Assembly (NCBI RefSeq): GCF_001704415.2
Contig: NC_030808.1
Coordinates: 133,687,089-133,751,088, forward strand
From: Capra hircus
Taxonomy: Eukaryota > Chordata > Mammalia > Artiodactyla > Bovidae
DNA: 64,000 bases
Direction of reading: 5' to 3'
Part shown: positions 11,744-23,251 of the stretch, one piece after another
How the letters are laid out: every line of letters starts with the position of its first letter
Position numbering within the stretch: position 1 is the first letter of the stretch
Program-made: the position numbers and the translations under genes
The notes under the pieces: generated by a model
Databases searched by the model: none
What the model was told of the DNA's origin: nothing
What the model saw: only the letters and a program-made list of their open reading frames with translations

Positions 11744-12770
11744 ATTCTGAAAGAGATGGGAATACCAGACCACCTGACCTGCCTCTTGAGAAATCTGTAT
11801 GCAGGTCAGCAAGCAACAGTTAGAACTGGACATGGAACAACAGACTGGTTCCAAATAGGAAAAGGAGTCCGTCAAGGCTGTATATTGTCACCCTGCTTAT
11901 TTAACTTATATGCAGAGTACATCATGAGAAATGCTGGACTGGAAGAAACACAAGCTGGAATCAAGATTGCCGGGAGAAATATCAATAATCTCAGATATGC
12001 AGATGACACCACCCTTATGGCAAAAAGTGAAGAGGAACTAAAAAGCCTCTTGATGAAAGGGAAAGAGGAGAGTGAAAAAGCTGGCTTAAAGCTCAACATT
12101 CAGAAAACGAAGATCATGGCATCCGGTCCCATCATGGGAAACAGATGGGGAAACAGTAGAAACAGTGTCAGACTTTATTTTGGGGGGCTCCAAAATCACT
12201 GCAGATGGTGACTGCAGCCATGAAATTAAAAGACGCTTACTCCTTGGAAGAAAAGTTATGACCAACCTAGATAGCATATTCAAAAGCAGAGACATTACTT
12301 TGCCGACTAAGGTCGGTCTAGTCAAGGCTATGGTTTTTCCAGTGGTCATGTATGGATGTGAGAGTTGGACTGTGAAGAAGGCTGAGCGCCAAAGAATTGA
12401 TGCTTTTGAACTGTGGTGTTGGAGAAAACTGTTGAGTCCCTTGGGCTGCAAGGAGATCCAACCAGTCCATTCTGAAGGAGATCAGCCCTGGGATTTCTTT
12501 GAAGGAATGATGCTAAAGCTGAAACTCCAGTACTTTGGCCACCTCATGAGAAGAGTTGACTCATTGGAAAAGACTCTGATGCTGGGAGGGATTGGGGGCA
12601 GGAGGAGAAGGGGACGACCGAGGATGAGATGGCTGGATGGCATCACTGACTAGATGCACGTGAGTCTGAGTGAACTCCGGGAGTTGGTGATGGACAGGGA
12701 GGCCTGGCGTGCTGCGATTCATGGGGTCACAAAGAGTCAGATACGACTGAGTGACTGAACTGAACTGAAT
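11744..12770 (+). mobile_element. BovB (RTE) LINE, 5'-truncated, nested
   Basis: The frame from 11756 encodes the reverse transcriptase palm: the GVRQGCILSPCLFN box, then RYADDTTLMA (YADD catalytic aspartates) and the thumb side. The C-terminal part continues from 12165 in another frame (DFILGGSKITADGDC to a stop at 12651-12653). The join needs frame changes around 12130-12180, so the copy is broken. The 3' end is 'gactgagtgactgaactgaa'. It interrupts an older repeat and is flanked by a 9-base direct repeat CCCAAAAAA (11735-11743 and 12771-12779), read as a target-site duplication. The endonuclease domain is missing. Confidence 0.92.
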
Positions 12771-12779
12771 CCCAAAAAA

Positions 12780-12882
12780 GATGGGATATATGCATATGTA
12801 AAGCTGATTCATTTACTGTACAATGGAAATTGATACAACATTGTAAAGCAACTATACTCCAACAAAAATTAATTTAAAACAA
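12780..12882 (+). mobile_element. Older L1-type repeat, right part
   Basis: This is the continuation of the interrupted element: 'gctgattcatttactgtaca', then 'acaacattgtaaagcaacta' and 'tactccaacaaaaattaatt', the familiar end of an artiodactyl L1-associated 3' sequence. Confidence 0.7.
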
Positions 12883-14004
12883 AGTTCACAGAGGCTTCCT
12901 ATCTTCACCTAGAATCCCCCTAACCATCTGTCACCCATGAAGGCTGGAGATTACACCACTGGCTCGTGGTGAACAGAAAGTCTGGGCAGCCTGGACGGGA
13001 GATGGCTGGCTGTGCTCCCAGCTTTGCCCTCAGTCCCCCACTGGTTCAAGGACAGTGATACAGGTCTTCCACTCCTCCGGAGTGTGCCCAAGCAAAGGCG
13101 GCCTCAGATTGTTTGTGGTACCCGCTTCCCCTGTGCAGGGTGGGCTCAGGACCTGGCAAGGGGAAGGGGGAGGGCCTCTAAGGCTGAGGTTCTAACCCCT
13201 CCATTGATTTTCTCTGTCGATTCCCTCTTTGAAAGTCTCCCAAGCAGGTTCCTAGAGAATAAAAGACTCTCCATCTCAGACATGCCCCTCAGGCACCCTG
13301 GACAACTTCCCTTCCTTAAGCACTTATTGACCTAAAGAAGATGGAGGCTAAACAAGTGCAATGTACAAAACCTCTGGGTGCTGAACTTCAGTGGCTGGCC
13401 AGTAACCATGTCAATGAAAATGATGGAGGTGTTAATTTGTGTAAGTTTGGTGCTATGGCATAGACGAATCTTAAAGCTGAGGGTGATTATCAGTCTGTCT
13501 CCAACTCCTAAAAACTAACCTCAGGATCTTCAGGACTGATTTAATCAGTTACACTTCCCACCCCCACCCCCATCCAAAAGAGAGCTGATGAATGGGGCAG
13601 GGGTGAGGGGTTCAGATCTGGGAAATGGGTCATTAGGGGGAGCAAAGTAGCAGGGTTAGGTAAGGGTGCTGAGAGCTGGAGGCATATGCTGGTGTGGGGC
13701 TCTGTGGTGGGGACACTCACAGGTGCAGTGCCCTCTCTGCCTTGTCAGACACAGGTGATGCTGGACTAAGGCAGGGGGGCTCCAGTTCCTGCAAAGACAT
13801 GGTGCCCAAGGGACCTGCATACTCCCCGGGGCTTGGGGAGAGAGGAAGAGGTCTAGGATGATGGAAAACACATTTTCTTTTCTAGTTTAATTGGACAGGG
13901 ATTCAGTATCAGATTTACTCCGATTTTTGAAAAATAACTGACATGTCTTGCAATGTAGGTTTGTGAGGAAATTTATGCTTCCTCAAACAGTTTCAATGCA
14001 GACA
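12883..14004. other. EPHB1 intron, nothing recognised
   Basis: No known repeat or exon recognised. The 107-codon frame at 13012-13335 has no recognisable domain. A C-rich tract lies at 13557-13572. Confidence 0.5.
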
Positions 14005-14165
14005 TTCTAAAAGTGTGGTCCAGCATTAGTGATATCAGCATTGTCCGGTTCTTGTATGAAATGCATATTCCTGGGCCCTATCTCTGGCCCACTGATCAGA
14101 AATTCTGAGTATGCGACCCAGAAATCTATGCTTTCCTGGCCCTCTAGGCCATTCTGGGGCACAGG
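14005..14165. mobile_element. MER5A-like hAT-Charlie MITE remnant
   Basis: Motif order 'aaagtgtggtccagcattag', 'atgaaatgcatattcctggg' and 'atcagaaattctgag' matches MER5A, a non-autonomous hAT-Charlie element. The terminal inverted repeats are eroded. Confidence 0.65.
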
Positions 14166-14204
14166 GAAGTGAGAACCATGGGGGATTTGGGGTTTTTTTT
14201 TAGT

Positions 14205-14310
14205 TTTTTTTTTTTAATGTGGACCATTTTTAAAATTTTATTGAATTTGCTGTAATATTGCTTCTATTTTATGTTTTGATTCTTTTGGCCATGAGGCTGC
14301 ACCCCTGGCC
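14205..14310 (-). mobile_element. CHR-type tRNA SINE fragment
   Basis: 'ttattgaatttgctgtaata', 'ttctattttatgttttgatt' and 'ttttggccatgaggctgcac' are the reverse complement of the tail half of the cetartiodactyl CHR SINE. The head is missing. Confidence 0.6.
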
Positions 14311-14442
14311 TTGGAAGGTGAAACCTTTCAAAATTCTTCCATGCCAATCCTGTCACGAGGGCCCTCAGTTTTCCTTTTGAATATCAGCTTTTCCTGGGTT
14401 TCTGGAAGCTCTCTGTTCTACTGTTTTCTGTTTTGGAATGAC

Positions 14443-14733
14443 TCAGAAGAGGAAACAGAGAATGCAATGGCAACCCATTCCAGTACTCTTGCCTGGAAAA
14501 CCCCATGGACAGAGGAGCCTGGGAGGCTGCAGTCCATGGGGTCGTGAAGGTCAGACACGACTGAGCGACTTCACTTTCACTTTTCACTTTCATGCATTGG
14601 AGAAGGAAATGGCACCCCACTCCAGTGTTCTTGCCTGGAGAATCCCAGGGACGGGGGAGCCTGGTGTGCTGCCGTCTCTGGGGTTGCACAGAGTCGGACG
14701 CGACTGAAGCGACTTAGCAGCAGCAGCAGCAGT
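14443..14733 (+). mobile_element. Bov-A2 SINE (dimeric)
   Basis: Two tandem Bov-A units are visible. The first has 'ggcaacccattccagtactc' and ends 'cacgactgagcgacttcact'. A linker 'ttcacttttcactttcatgc' follows. The second has 'ggcaccccactccagtgttc' and ends 'gacgcgactgaagcgactta' with an AGC trinucleotide tail (14717-14733). Low divergence suggests a young insertion. Confidence 0.93.
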
Positions 14734-14734
14734 G

Positions 14735-14927
14735 TTAGTTGCTCAGTCATGTCCGACTCTTTATGACCCCATGGACTGTAGCTCGCCAGGCTCCTCTGTC
14801 CATGGAATTCTCCAGGCAAGAATAGTGGACTTGGTTGCCATTCTCTTCTCCAGGGGATCTTCCCAACCCAGGGATTGAACCTGCATTGCTGGCAGATTCT
14901 TTACTGTCTGAGCCACCAGGGAAGCCA
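14735..14927 (-). mobile_element. Bov-tA SINE
   Basis: The reverse-complement copy lies directly against the Bov-A2 tail, tail to tail. 'gttgctcagtcatgtccgac' starts it on the plus strand, and the tRNA-derived head lies at 14865-14927 ('tgagccaccagggaagcc'). Confidence 0.9.
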
Positions 14928-16318
14928 AAGCATCATTTGAATCCAAATCCTGCATATTCCTACCATGTTCAAAGACTTATTTTGCCACCCCAGAGTGGGA
15001 GAGAGTTCTAGAGAGATCTTTTTGCCACCTTCCCAGCCCACAATCCTGAAGACATGGGCAGCATATCATGGAATAAAGGCCAATTTTTTTGTGAAAGGAG
15101 AGGCCCTAGAGACTTCAGCAGGAATCGATTGTGGCTAGAATGGATGCTGTCTCCTGGAAACACAGTGAGGATGCAGGCTGTGGCTGAGGCGATAAGTCAT
15201 GGGAATAATGGGAAAGCAGAAGACAAGGGTCCTGCCTCCATGGCGACAGGCGACTGGAAATTCATCATGGGGAACAAGGGCCTCTGCAGAGCACATGGTG
15301 GAGTGGATTCAGGAAGAGCCCTGGGGCCAGGTGCCCCAGAGATGGCTTCCGGGGACAGGCTGACCCTTGTCCTGCAGGGAGGGTGGACCCTCCATGTCCA
15401 GTGCCCCCGGGGGGCCACTGTGTCTGACACAGATGGAGCAGATTCTAGCGGGAGGGGCCCAGCGGAGCCATCCCAGTGTCCGTCTTCATGGAAAGCAGGG
15501 GTGGCAGTAGGGAGTGCAGTGTGTGAGGGAGAGCTGGGCAGCCCAGAAGTCGGCTGGCTGATCACCTGAGAAGATGGATTCTGCTTCCTGCCAGGAAGGG
15601 CAGATGCCCAAGAAGCAGCTCTGTTTGAGGTTCACAGATGGGGACAGTAGGCAAGGAATGTCAGCTGACATTTGAACAGAGAGAGCCGGAAGGAGGGAGG
15701 CACAGGCAGGCTAGGACAGAAGGGAGCCTCAGGAAAGCAGAAACACCAGAAGCACACTGGGAGCCGGGGCTGAGACAAGAGGGTTGAGAGGCAGGCAGAG
15801 CAAAGGGGAAGGGGCTCGGGAAGATCAGAGGCACCTTGAAGACAGAGTGCACTTCATATAAAACAGGGAGGCCTGCAGGGAGCAGCTTGAGGGAAGGCGC
15901 AGGCGGGGCCAGAGACTTCCTAGAGAGATAGCCTGGGGCTCTAAAGGATGGGAAGGTTGACACTGCTTTAGCAGAAGCAACCTGCCTGAATACTAAGGAG
16001 CGAAGATTCTGCTCACAAAGGGACTGGATGGGGCCTCTTCCTACTGATCAGAAAAGAAAGCCAGGCATGATGGAGCAGAGCTTTTGACTTACCCAGCAGA
16101 AAGCTGCTACATAGAGAGGGTCCGTGGAACCCTGTGGGGGCTCTGTCCACCAGTGTGGGCTGAGAAAGGGTGAAGGTCAGGTTTGTGAATTCTGTTTGTG
16201 AGCCCCAAATGCAAACAGTTAACCAAAGATGTGGTACTTTCCCTGATATGAGTGCCTTTTTGTGCTACTAGTATGTGACCTGTGAAGTCAAACACTGAGT
16301 CTGGGTCTGTAACTCAAG
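14928..16318. other. EPHB1 intron, relatively GC-rich, nothing recognised
   Basis: A 171-codon open frame at 15054-15569 (plus) is overlapped by a 122-codon frame on the other strand. Neither has a domain, signal or plausible homology that I recognise. The length is attributable to local GC-rich composition with few stop codons. Confidence 0.5.
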
Positions 16319-16319
16319 C

Positions 16320-16752
16320 ATGGTGTCATGGACTAAATGTACATGTCCTCCCCAAATTCATATGAATTCATGTTTATATTTATCACATAACCTCCAATGT
16401 GATGGTATTTGGAGGTGGGGCCTTTGGGAGGTAATTGGGTCTAGAGGAGGTCATGAGGGTAGAGACCCCATGATGGGATTAGTGTCCTTATAGGAAGAGG
16501 AAGAGAGACCAGAGCTGCTTGCTTTCTCTGTCTCTTTCTCTTTCTCTGCCCCTCTCTGCCATGTGACCATACAGCAAGAAGGCTGCCAGCTGTAAGCTGG
16601 TAAGAGGGCTCTTGTCAGGAACTAAATTTGCCAGCATCTTGATCTTGGACTTCCCAGTCTCCAGTTTCTCCAAAACTGTGAGAAATAAATGTTTACTGTG
16701 TAAGCCACCTAGTCTATGATATTTTGTTATAGCTGCTTGAGTAGACTAAGAC
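16320..16752 (+). mobile_element. ERVL-MaLR solo LTR (MLT1-like), near complete
   Basis: The order is that of an MLT1-type LTR: 'tggactaaatgtacatgtcc', 'ggtatttggaggtggggcct', 'attagtgtccttataggaag', a CT-rich segment, 'ccatgtgaccatacagcaag', 'cttgatcttggacttcccag', 'ctgtgagaaataaatg' (carrying an AATAAA signal at about 16684-16689) and the end 'gactaagaca'. No internal retroviral sequence is attached, so recombination between two LTRs probably left this solo LTR long ago. Confidence 0.85.
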
Positions 16753-17839
16753 ACATGGAAATGTTATTTTGAATACCCATAACGGCATTCAGACATATAC
16801 CTGCCAAAAGGAAAGTGGTATAAATTGTACAGGTGTTAGAGCCCAGCTAAGCTCATAGATCTGTCTCTCTGGAATGTTAGGAGCAATTCAGAACTCCTCC
16901 CTGTTTTAGTAGGCTTATTTCAATCATAAGAGCACAAAGGAGCAATTCTATCTGTTCATTATACCAGGAGCCTGATGGGAAGGAAATGCTCCTGGGGCTA
17001 GAAATAGCAATTTAAAACAGAGAAGGAAGACCTGGGGGGAAGCATGGTAGAGAATTAAGACAGAATAAGAGATGAAGGCTGAGGGCCTGGTAGGAAAAAC
17101 TAGAAAACTTGAATAGCTATGACTGAGGTCTTCACTTATAAAGTGAAACAAGATGTATTAGAAGCTGATGATGTTTAAAAGATCTTGAAAGAATTGCATA
17201 AATAGGGAACTTAAGATGGAGCAGAGCTGGCTGAAGGGCTATTTCATGGATCTGCTGATTAAGGGTCATTAATAAGCTGAAGGTTCCACTTTTAGTGTGG
17301 AGGAGTATGCCTCTGACAAACAGATTCTCTGCAAATTAAAATACAAGAGAAGAGAAAGGAAAGAAGAAAAAAAAAGAAAGGAAAAACTACCTGAAGGTTC
17401 TAGAAACTGAGCAGCACAAGGTGAGTCTTACTTTTTGCAGTTTTGCCCTGGGGTAGCTGTCCACCCAGTGGCTAAAACACTAATGGAAAAACTACCATCT
17501 TTCTGGCTGAAGAAACCAAGGGAAGGAGTCCTGGATAATCAGGGATGCTGGAGAGCTGGGGAAGAATCCCTCAACACAAGAGAACCAGGGACATGGAATT
17601 CCAAATTCTAGGTGTAAACTTTCCTCAATTCTATGGCTGACTCCTGAACCATGCAAGCATAAGATAGACTGAAAGCCACAGGAACTGAGCTGTTGCCCAC
17701 TGCAGACATAAAAGAGTCAGCAGGTTGAGTATAACATGTTCATTTCCTGCTATATCAAAAACATCAATAATCTTTGGGTCAATGTTACAGAAGTCAGAGT
17801 CTCTACACCATATAAAAACATTCACAACACATGTAATCC
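16753..17839. other. EPHB1 intron, nothing recognised
   Basis: No known repeat recognised. A purine-rich tract (GAAA/AAGG) lies at 17340-17385. Confidence 0.5.
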
Positions 17840-18447
17840 AAAACTACTAGACATACAAAGAGCCAGAGAAATGTGATCCATCTTCATGGGGAAAAAGACG
17901 CCAACCCATGATGACCTAGATTTATGATAGTGGTTACTATGGCTGTGTTTAATGGGGTAAAGAAAAATATAGTTATGATGAATTAAAAAAACATCTCAGT
18001 GAACAACTAGAAAGTATAAAAGAAAGATTCATAAGAAAGTACAAAGCTAAAAAAAATACAATATCAGAAAAAAAATCTCTTGAGGGAAATTTTCAGAAGA
18101 ATGGAGATGGTAAATGAAAGAATCAATGAATTTAAAGATAGAGATGAGGAATGGAAAAGAAAACAATGTGGAAAATAATGAACAGAGCCTTAGGAACCTG
18201 TGGGACAGTCTACACATTGGTAATTATAGTCCTAGAAGGAGGGAAAATGGGAAAGGAAATAATATATGAAGGACTGTGGTTGAAAAATTCCCAAGTAATA
18301 GTGAAAGACATAAATTTACAATTTAAGAAGCTTAAAGAATCTCAAAAAGATAAATTGGGGGGTGGGGGGGAAGACATGACTGGGCACATCATAGTCAAGT
18401 TAAAAACTGAAAATAATGGGAAAATCTTAAAAGCAACCAGAGAAAAA

Positions 18448-18448
<1 letters not shown>
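17840..18448 (+). repeat. Old L1M/HAL1-type LINE fragment
   Basis: 'gaacctgtgggacagtctac' (18194-18213) and 'ccagtaattatag'-like text followed by 'agtcctagaaggagggaaaa' and 'gaaaatcttaaaagcaacca' are typical of an internal region of ancient L1 or HAL1 elements. No intact ORF remains. A TA microsatellite follows immediately. Confidence 0.6.
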
Positions 18449-18493
<45 letters not shown>

Positions 18494-18507
18494 TTTATAT
18501 ATATATC
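18449..18507. repeat. (TA)n microsatellite
   Basis: About 21 uninterrupted TA units (18449-18490), a CACTT interruption, then five more TA units to about 18507. It lies at the 3' edge of the L1M fragment. Confidence 0.95.
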
Positions 18508-19654
18508 TCCTAGGGTAACCATGAAAATTGTGAAGAAGTAGAACTGAAAAAATGCATAGACAAATGAAAGTTAATAGCCTGCCCACCTCTGCTTAAAGAT
18601 GGGGTGGTGGCAGTGATGCAACATGGCCTAACCTCCACATCGCCCAAAGGCCAGCAGAGCCAGTTGGCAAACATGACAATTCTTTTCTGGATCTTTGGGA
18701 AGGAAAGGGGAAAGAAAGAAGGAGAAATGGGCTTTCTGGAACATCACAAATGACCTAATCTGTGTAGGGAGTCAGGCACACTGTGGGGCCAGGTAGAGAG
18801 CCTAGGTGTCCCAAGCACTGGGCTCACAGTCTGGAGACTGGACTGAAGGACCAAAGCTGCGTGAACAGGCTCTGAACTGAGCAGCTCATTTGATCACTTT
18901 GGGCCTCAGATCCCTCCTCTGCAAAGCGAGGGGGAAAGATTTACAGCAAATTCTTAGTAATTAATTGCCTCTCTAGAGGAAAGGGACAGTGGAGCATTCA
19001 TGCTCCTACTTTATTTTTGTGCATTTGTGTTGGTCACTGTCGGGCTTCTTCATGCTCAGAATGAATCCCTTTGCCCTCTTTGTCCTCTCCTGAGTCAAAC
19101 ACATTTACAGCCCCTGTTTTGATTCTTGTCTTTAGGCTGATGACTCCTTAATGCACATCCTTTTTGGACTTCTCCCTCATGCTCCAAACCCATAACCAGC
19201 AGCCTGATTCAGCAGCTCTACTTAGCCTATGAGCACATAAAAGTCAAATTTTTCTAAACAAGAGTCTTTCAAAATTTTGTATCAGAATCATCCTGGAATC
19301 TGTGCCTCTGGGCTCCTTATTAACTCCAGGTAAACCTGATACCCACCAAAATTTGAGCAATACTTATTTAAATGAAACCCACAATTCATTCAAAACCTGC
19401 TATTTCTCTAACTGGTTCCTTTCCAGCATTCCCATTCAATCAGAGAATGGCACCACCATCCACCCAGAGGCACAGTCCAAGATGCCAGGTGTCATCCTTG
19501 GACCTCTGTCAGCCTCTCACCCAAGTATCACCCACTATCAAGTCTTACCCATGTTTCTCTCCTGATTTCTCTGGGTTTCATTCACCCCCACTGCCCTTGG
19601 CCTCCTAACACACATTGCTTCCACTTTTGCCATCTGTCCTCCACATTTGAGTCA
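18508..19654. other. EPHB1 intron, possible MIR
   Basis: About 18835-18990 ('ctcatttgatcactttgggc', 'ctcagatccctcctctgcaa') weakly resembles MIR on the plus strand. Nothing else is recognised. Confidence 0.45.
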
Positions 19655-20940
19655 TGGTAAATGTTTTTAAAAAATATTTTATTTTGAAACAAGTTTCAAT
19701 GTCTAGAAAAGTTTCAAGATTATTACCAAAAATGCCTATACATTCTTCATCAAGATACCCCATTCAAATTCTTAAAAATTGTCACAGAAATGCCCTATAG
19801 GGATCATATATATTACCCAGTTATCATGCCTCTTTAATGCCCTTCAATCTGGAACAGTTGTTGGTCTACTTAACTTTCATGACTTTGAAATTTCAAGATC
19901 ATAGGTTAAGCATTTAATAAAGCATATCTCAATTTTAATTTTTCTGATGTTTCCTCATGATAAGACCCAAGTTATACATTTTGAACACAGTATCTGAAAT
20001 GCTGTTTTTTCACTGCATCTTCTTAAGTGGCACAGTGTCTGTTATTGGTGGTGTGAACTCTAAACATTTGATTCAGATGGTGTTACCAGATTTCTCTGTA
20101 AAGTTACTTTCTCCTCTTTTGTAATACATATTTTGGGGGAAATACTTTGAGGCTATGTAAGATCTCCATTTCTCTCTCCAGTTTCACCCCAAGTACAAGC
20201 ATCCATTATGTTTCTTAACTATTAATCTGATGGTCACCCAATAGTGATTTTTCATATCAGTGTTAACTCCACAGTTCCTATCTTATTCAATAGGTTATAA
20301 TCTGTTACCATCAGTATATATTAAGTTCTAAATTATCCTATATTTGGACATTGGGAAGTCCTTCAAGCTGAGTATTGTGTTCTTTTGACATATTACCATT
20401 ATTTTTTGAGTACTGTCTTACTTTCTGGCACAAAACAAGGTATATACTTCCTCTGTCTAGGCCCTGGAAGGGGCCATTTAGCTAGTGAGTCCTGGTTGCT
20501 TTTAGTATAGAAGAGAATATAGAATCCAAGATCTGAGTGCCAGGTGTATTTTTTTGCTACAAGGGTGCCATTGCTTTGAGGCATTCTCAGCCCATATTTA
20601 TTTACCTCTTTTTATACTGAAAACCACAAGTTTCACACTGATACCTCTAATTCCAGTTCAATTTTTTTAAACATGGAGAGGCTATTTATTCAACAGCAAC
20701 TTTGAAGACAAAGCCTCAGAAGTCTGAGGGGATACATTTTCCTTATTTCTACTTCAGTTCACATAATTCATTCTAGCTTTCATGGTTTCCATATTTGTAC
20801 CTCCTTTTCCAAAAGCTTCCATTATCTCCAATATAATTTTCAATATCTCTATGCATATAGCTAATATCCCAATCATATTGGGTTTCCAGCTCCCTCACCT
20901 GTGAGTCTCAATTCCTGCTAGGGTTTACTTCTCTAGGTCA
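19655..20940 (-). repeat. Ancient L1M LINE 3' region
   Basis: The plus strand carries a long, ordered series of reverse-complement L1M 3' UTR motifs. These include 'ttctgatgtttcctcatgat', 'gatttctctgtaaagttact', 'ttgggggaaatactttgagg', 'gagtactgtcttactttctg', 'aggccctggaaggggccatt' and 'atccaagatctgagtgccag'. The whole block spans nearly 1.3 kb with small indels. It is non-coding. Confidence 0.75.
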
Positions 20941-21319
20941 CGACATCTACCTAACCTGGGACTGCCAAATGGCCTTTTGGAGAAAGAAGGAAGGAAGGAA
21001 GCCAAGAGAGGTTTTCTGTTTGTTTATAAAGAAGGGAGGGAAGATATTAGAAAGAAAAAGCAAGAGGAAAAACCAGGTTATTTTTCTAAAATGGAAATTA
21101 ATCACCTTTGGGTCATGTGTGCGCATCGGTGTACACCCTTCTCTCCCCCCACCCCTACCCCCATACACAGAATGACTGTTTATTGCTCTAAGGCAGTAAA
21201 TTCCATCACAAATGTCCAGGAGGCCCCATCTAATGTAACTACTGCTGACCTCATTGGTCATTTTCCCTTCTTTATCCAAATGCCAAGTACAGGTGTCCTC
21301 TCTCAGCTCTTCTAAAATT
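20941..21319. other. EPHB1 intron, nothing recognised
   Basis: It holds a C-rich stretch at 21138-21170 (CTCCCCCCACCCCTACCCCC). Opposite-strand open frames of about 110 codons overlap here and look spurious. Confidence 0.5.
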
Positions 21320-21700
21320 CCACCTTCCCTATCGACACAAGTCCTTTGTATGTACTACTTATGTTTCTCAGTGCTCTAACCTACCTTATGCATTTGGTTG
21401 ACTTTGCTGGAGCCCATCTCCTCTGAAAGCTCTCCTTAATTCCCCTAGATCTAATAAGGCTGTTTTTCTTATGTATTATTTTCTTCATGCTGTCACAGAA
21501 TACAGTGACTCTCATCTCAACTGTCAATTGTGCACTTATTTGTGAATGCATCTGACTAAGCTTCCCTTTCCTCATTCCGTTGTGAGTAATGTGAGAACAG
21601 TAATGCTGTCTCTTTTCAATCCTAATTGTGCCTCCAGATTGTAGCCCAGGATTGGCACATAGTAGATGATCAATAAATATTTTTCATGTGAATAAACTGC
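21320..21700 (+). repeat. L2 LINE 3' end
   Basis: 'agctctccttaattccccta', 'gtgagaacagtaatgctgtc' and the terminal 'ggcacatagtagatgatcaa' plus 'taaatatttttcatgtgaat' follow the L2 3' UTR order. The copy is diverged. Confidence 0.7.
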
Positions 21701-22439
21701 ATTTTTAGAAGCATAAATAGTTTAGTCATCAAACATGATAATTTTCTCTATTTTGAATAAAAGGAAAAACATGGAAGAATAATATGGTAAAATGGATCCT
21801 GAAAGCTGTTAGGTTTAGGAGTTTATCTAGTTCATCATTTAGAAGAAACACATACAAAGTCACAACAGATGATCTAAATAATGTGTGCAGGACAATAACA
21901 TAGGAAGCTTTACATCTGAGAAATTTTCAGTGTAAGGCATATACAGATTGTATGTTTGGTTCACATTATTATTTATGTGACTCAAGGTCATTAAAATGTC
22001 AAGCTTTCCAAATGTAGAATAGCGTTCCATTCAAAACTCATATGTGAGTGTATATGTATTACTAGGTAGTTTTAGGTAGATCACTAGACAAAGCGGTCTT
22101 AAGTTGAAAGAAAATACATTTGAAAAGAGCCAAGATTTTTTAAAGATGAATGAAGATACCTTAATTTATCCAAACAGTAAAACTCTTGCTAAAATTAATA
22201 TAATCAGAATAATACTGAAAGTAAAACTTTTGATAAAGTTACTATAATTAGAATAATATGGTTGGCATAAGAATAAATAAATTGACCAACAGAGGAGATT
22301 TTAGAATCAAAACATTGTTTATGTAAGGAACTTAACATATGACAAGAATGACATATGAGCCAATAAAATTTGGAAAATATTTCAATAATGGTGTTGATAT
22401 AATTTTCTATATTTACCTGCATAAAAACACAATAAAAAT
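21701..22439. other. AT-rich EPHB1 intron, nothing recognised
   Basis: AT-rich. An imperfect duplication of 'aaaactcttgctaaaattaatataatcagaataata' type text is visible between 22180-22217 and 22223-22259 ('actgaaagtaaaacttttga', 'tactataattagaataat'). No gene seen. Confidence 0.45.
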
Positions 22440-23236
22440 ATATGTCCTAACATATTCAAAATCATATTTGAGAATAGCCCTGCTGTCTACCATCAAGAGA
22501 ATGGATAAATAAACATAGACTGTTACAGTAATTAAGAAAAAATGACTGCTTCACTCAGCAACAGGAAAGGATCTCATACTCAGAATGCTAAAAGAAAGCA
22601 GTCAGGCATGAAGAGCATTCTGATTCCATTTATGAGGAGTTCTAGAAGAGACGAAAGAAACCTATATTTGAAAAAAAGTCAGAACAGCAGGCACCTCTGC
22701 ATTTGGGACAGAGGAAGGACATGAGGGAACTTCCTGGTATGACGACCAAGTTCTCTATTTTGATAGAATTTTGGGTCACACAGTTGCATGCATTTGTTAA
22801 AACTCTGTAAATGTACACTTAAGATCTGTGTACTTCTTTATGCAAATTGTGCCTTAATCAAGGAAAGAAGTATAAACAAATATATATACTCTCATTAAAA
22901 GACATATGCCACAGTGTTTACGGGTGATGTGTACTAATGTCTACAACTTTTCTGGAAACATATCAACAAAACAGGGTGGAGTGATGCATAGACAGAGGAA
23001 TGGATTAAATAAATAGTTACATGATAAATCAAACTTGTCAAGATAATAAAATAGTATAGAAAATTTTTAAAAGCATTTTATAACCTTGGGATGGAGAGAA
23101 CTTTTAGAATAAGCCAAAAAATCCAACAGGTAGAGAAAAAGATAGATATTTTTGACCAAATGAATATGAACCACTTTCGCAAGCCAAAGGGTATCATAAA
23201 TAATATCAAAAAGACAAGTGTATTTTTTTAAATACG
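22440..23236 (+). repeat. Ancient L1M LINE fragment, part 1
   Basis: 'ctgctgtctaccatcaagag' and 'aatggataaataaac' precede a typical L1M 3' run ending 'ctctgtaaatgtacacttaa' and 'tatgcaaattgtgcctt'. Further L1-like text follows to the SINE insertion at 23237. It probably comprises two old L1 pieces. Confidence 0.55.
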
Positions 23237-23251
23237 AAAAAGAATTGTACT

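Noticed and set aside
14717..14733. AGC trinucleotide run as an expandable coding repeat
   Set aside because: It is the normal 3' tail of Bov-A2 and lies in an intron; the CTG run at 45404-45427 is the same feature reversed.
15054..15569. 171-codon open frame on the plus strand, possible novel gene
   Set aside because: No recognisable domain, no signal or splice context, and an equally long frame lies on the opposite strand. Local GC-rich composition explains it.
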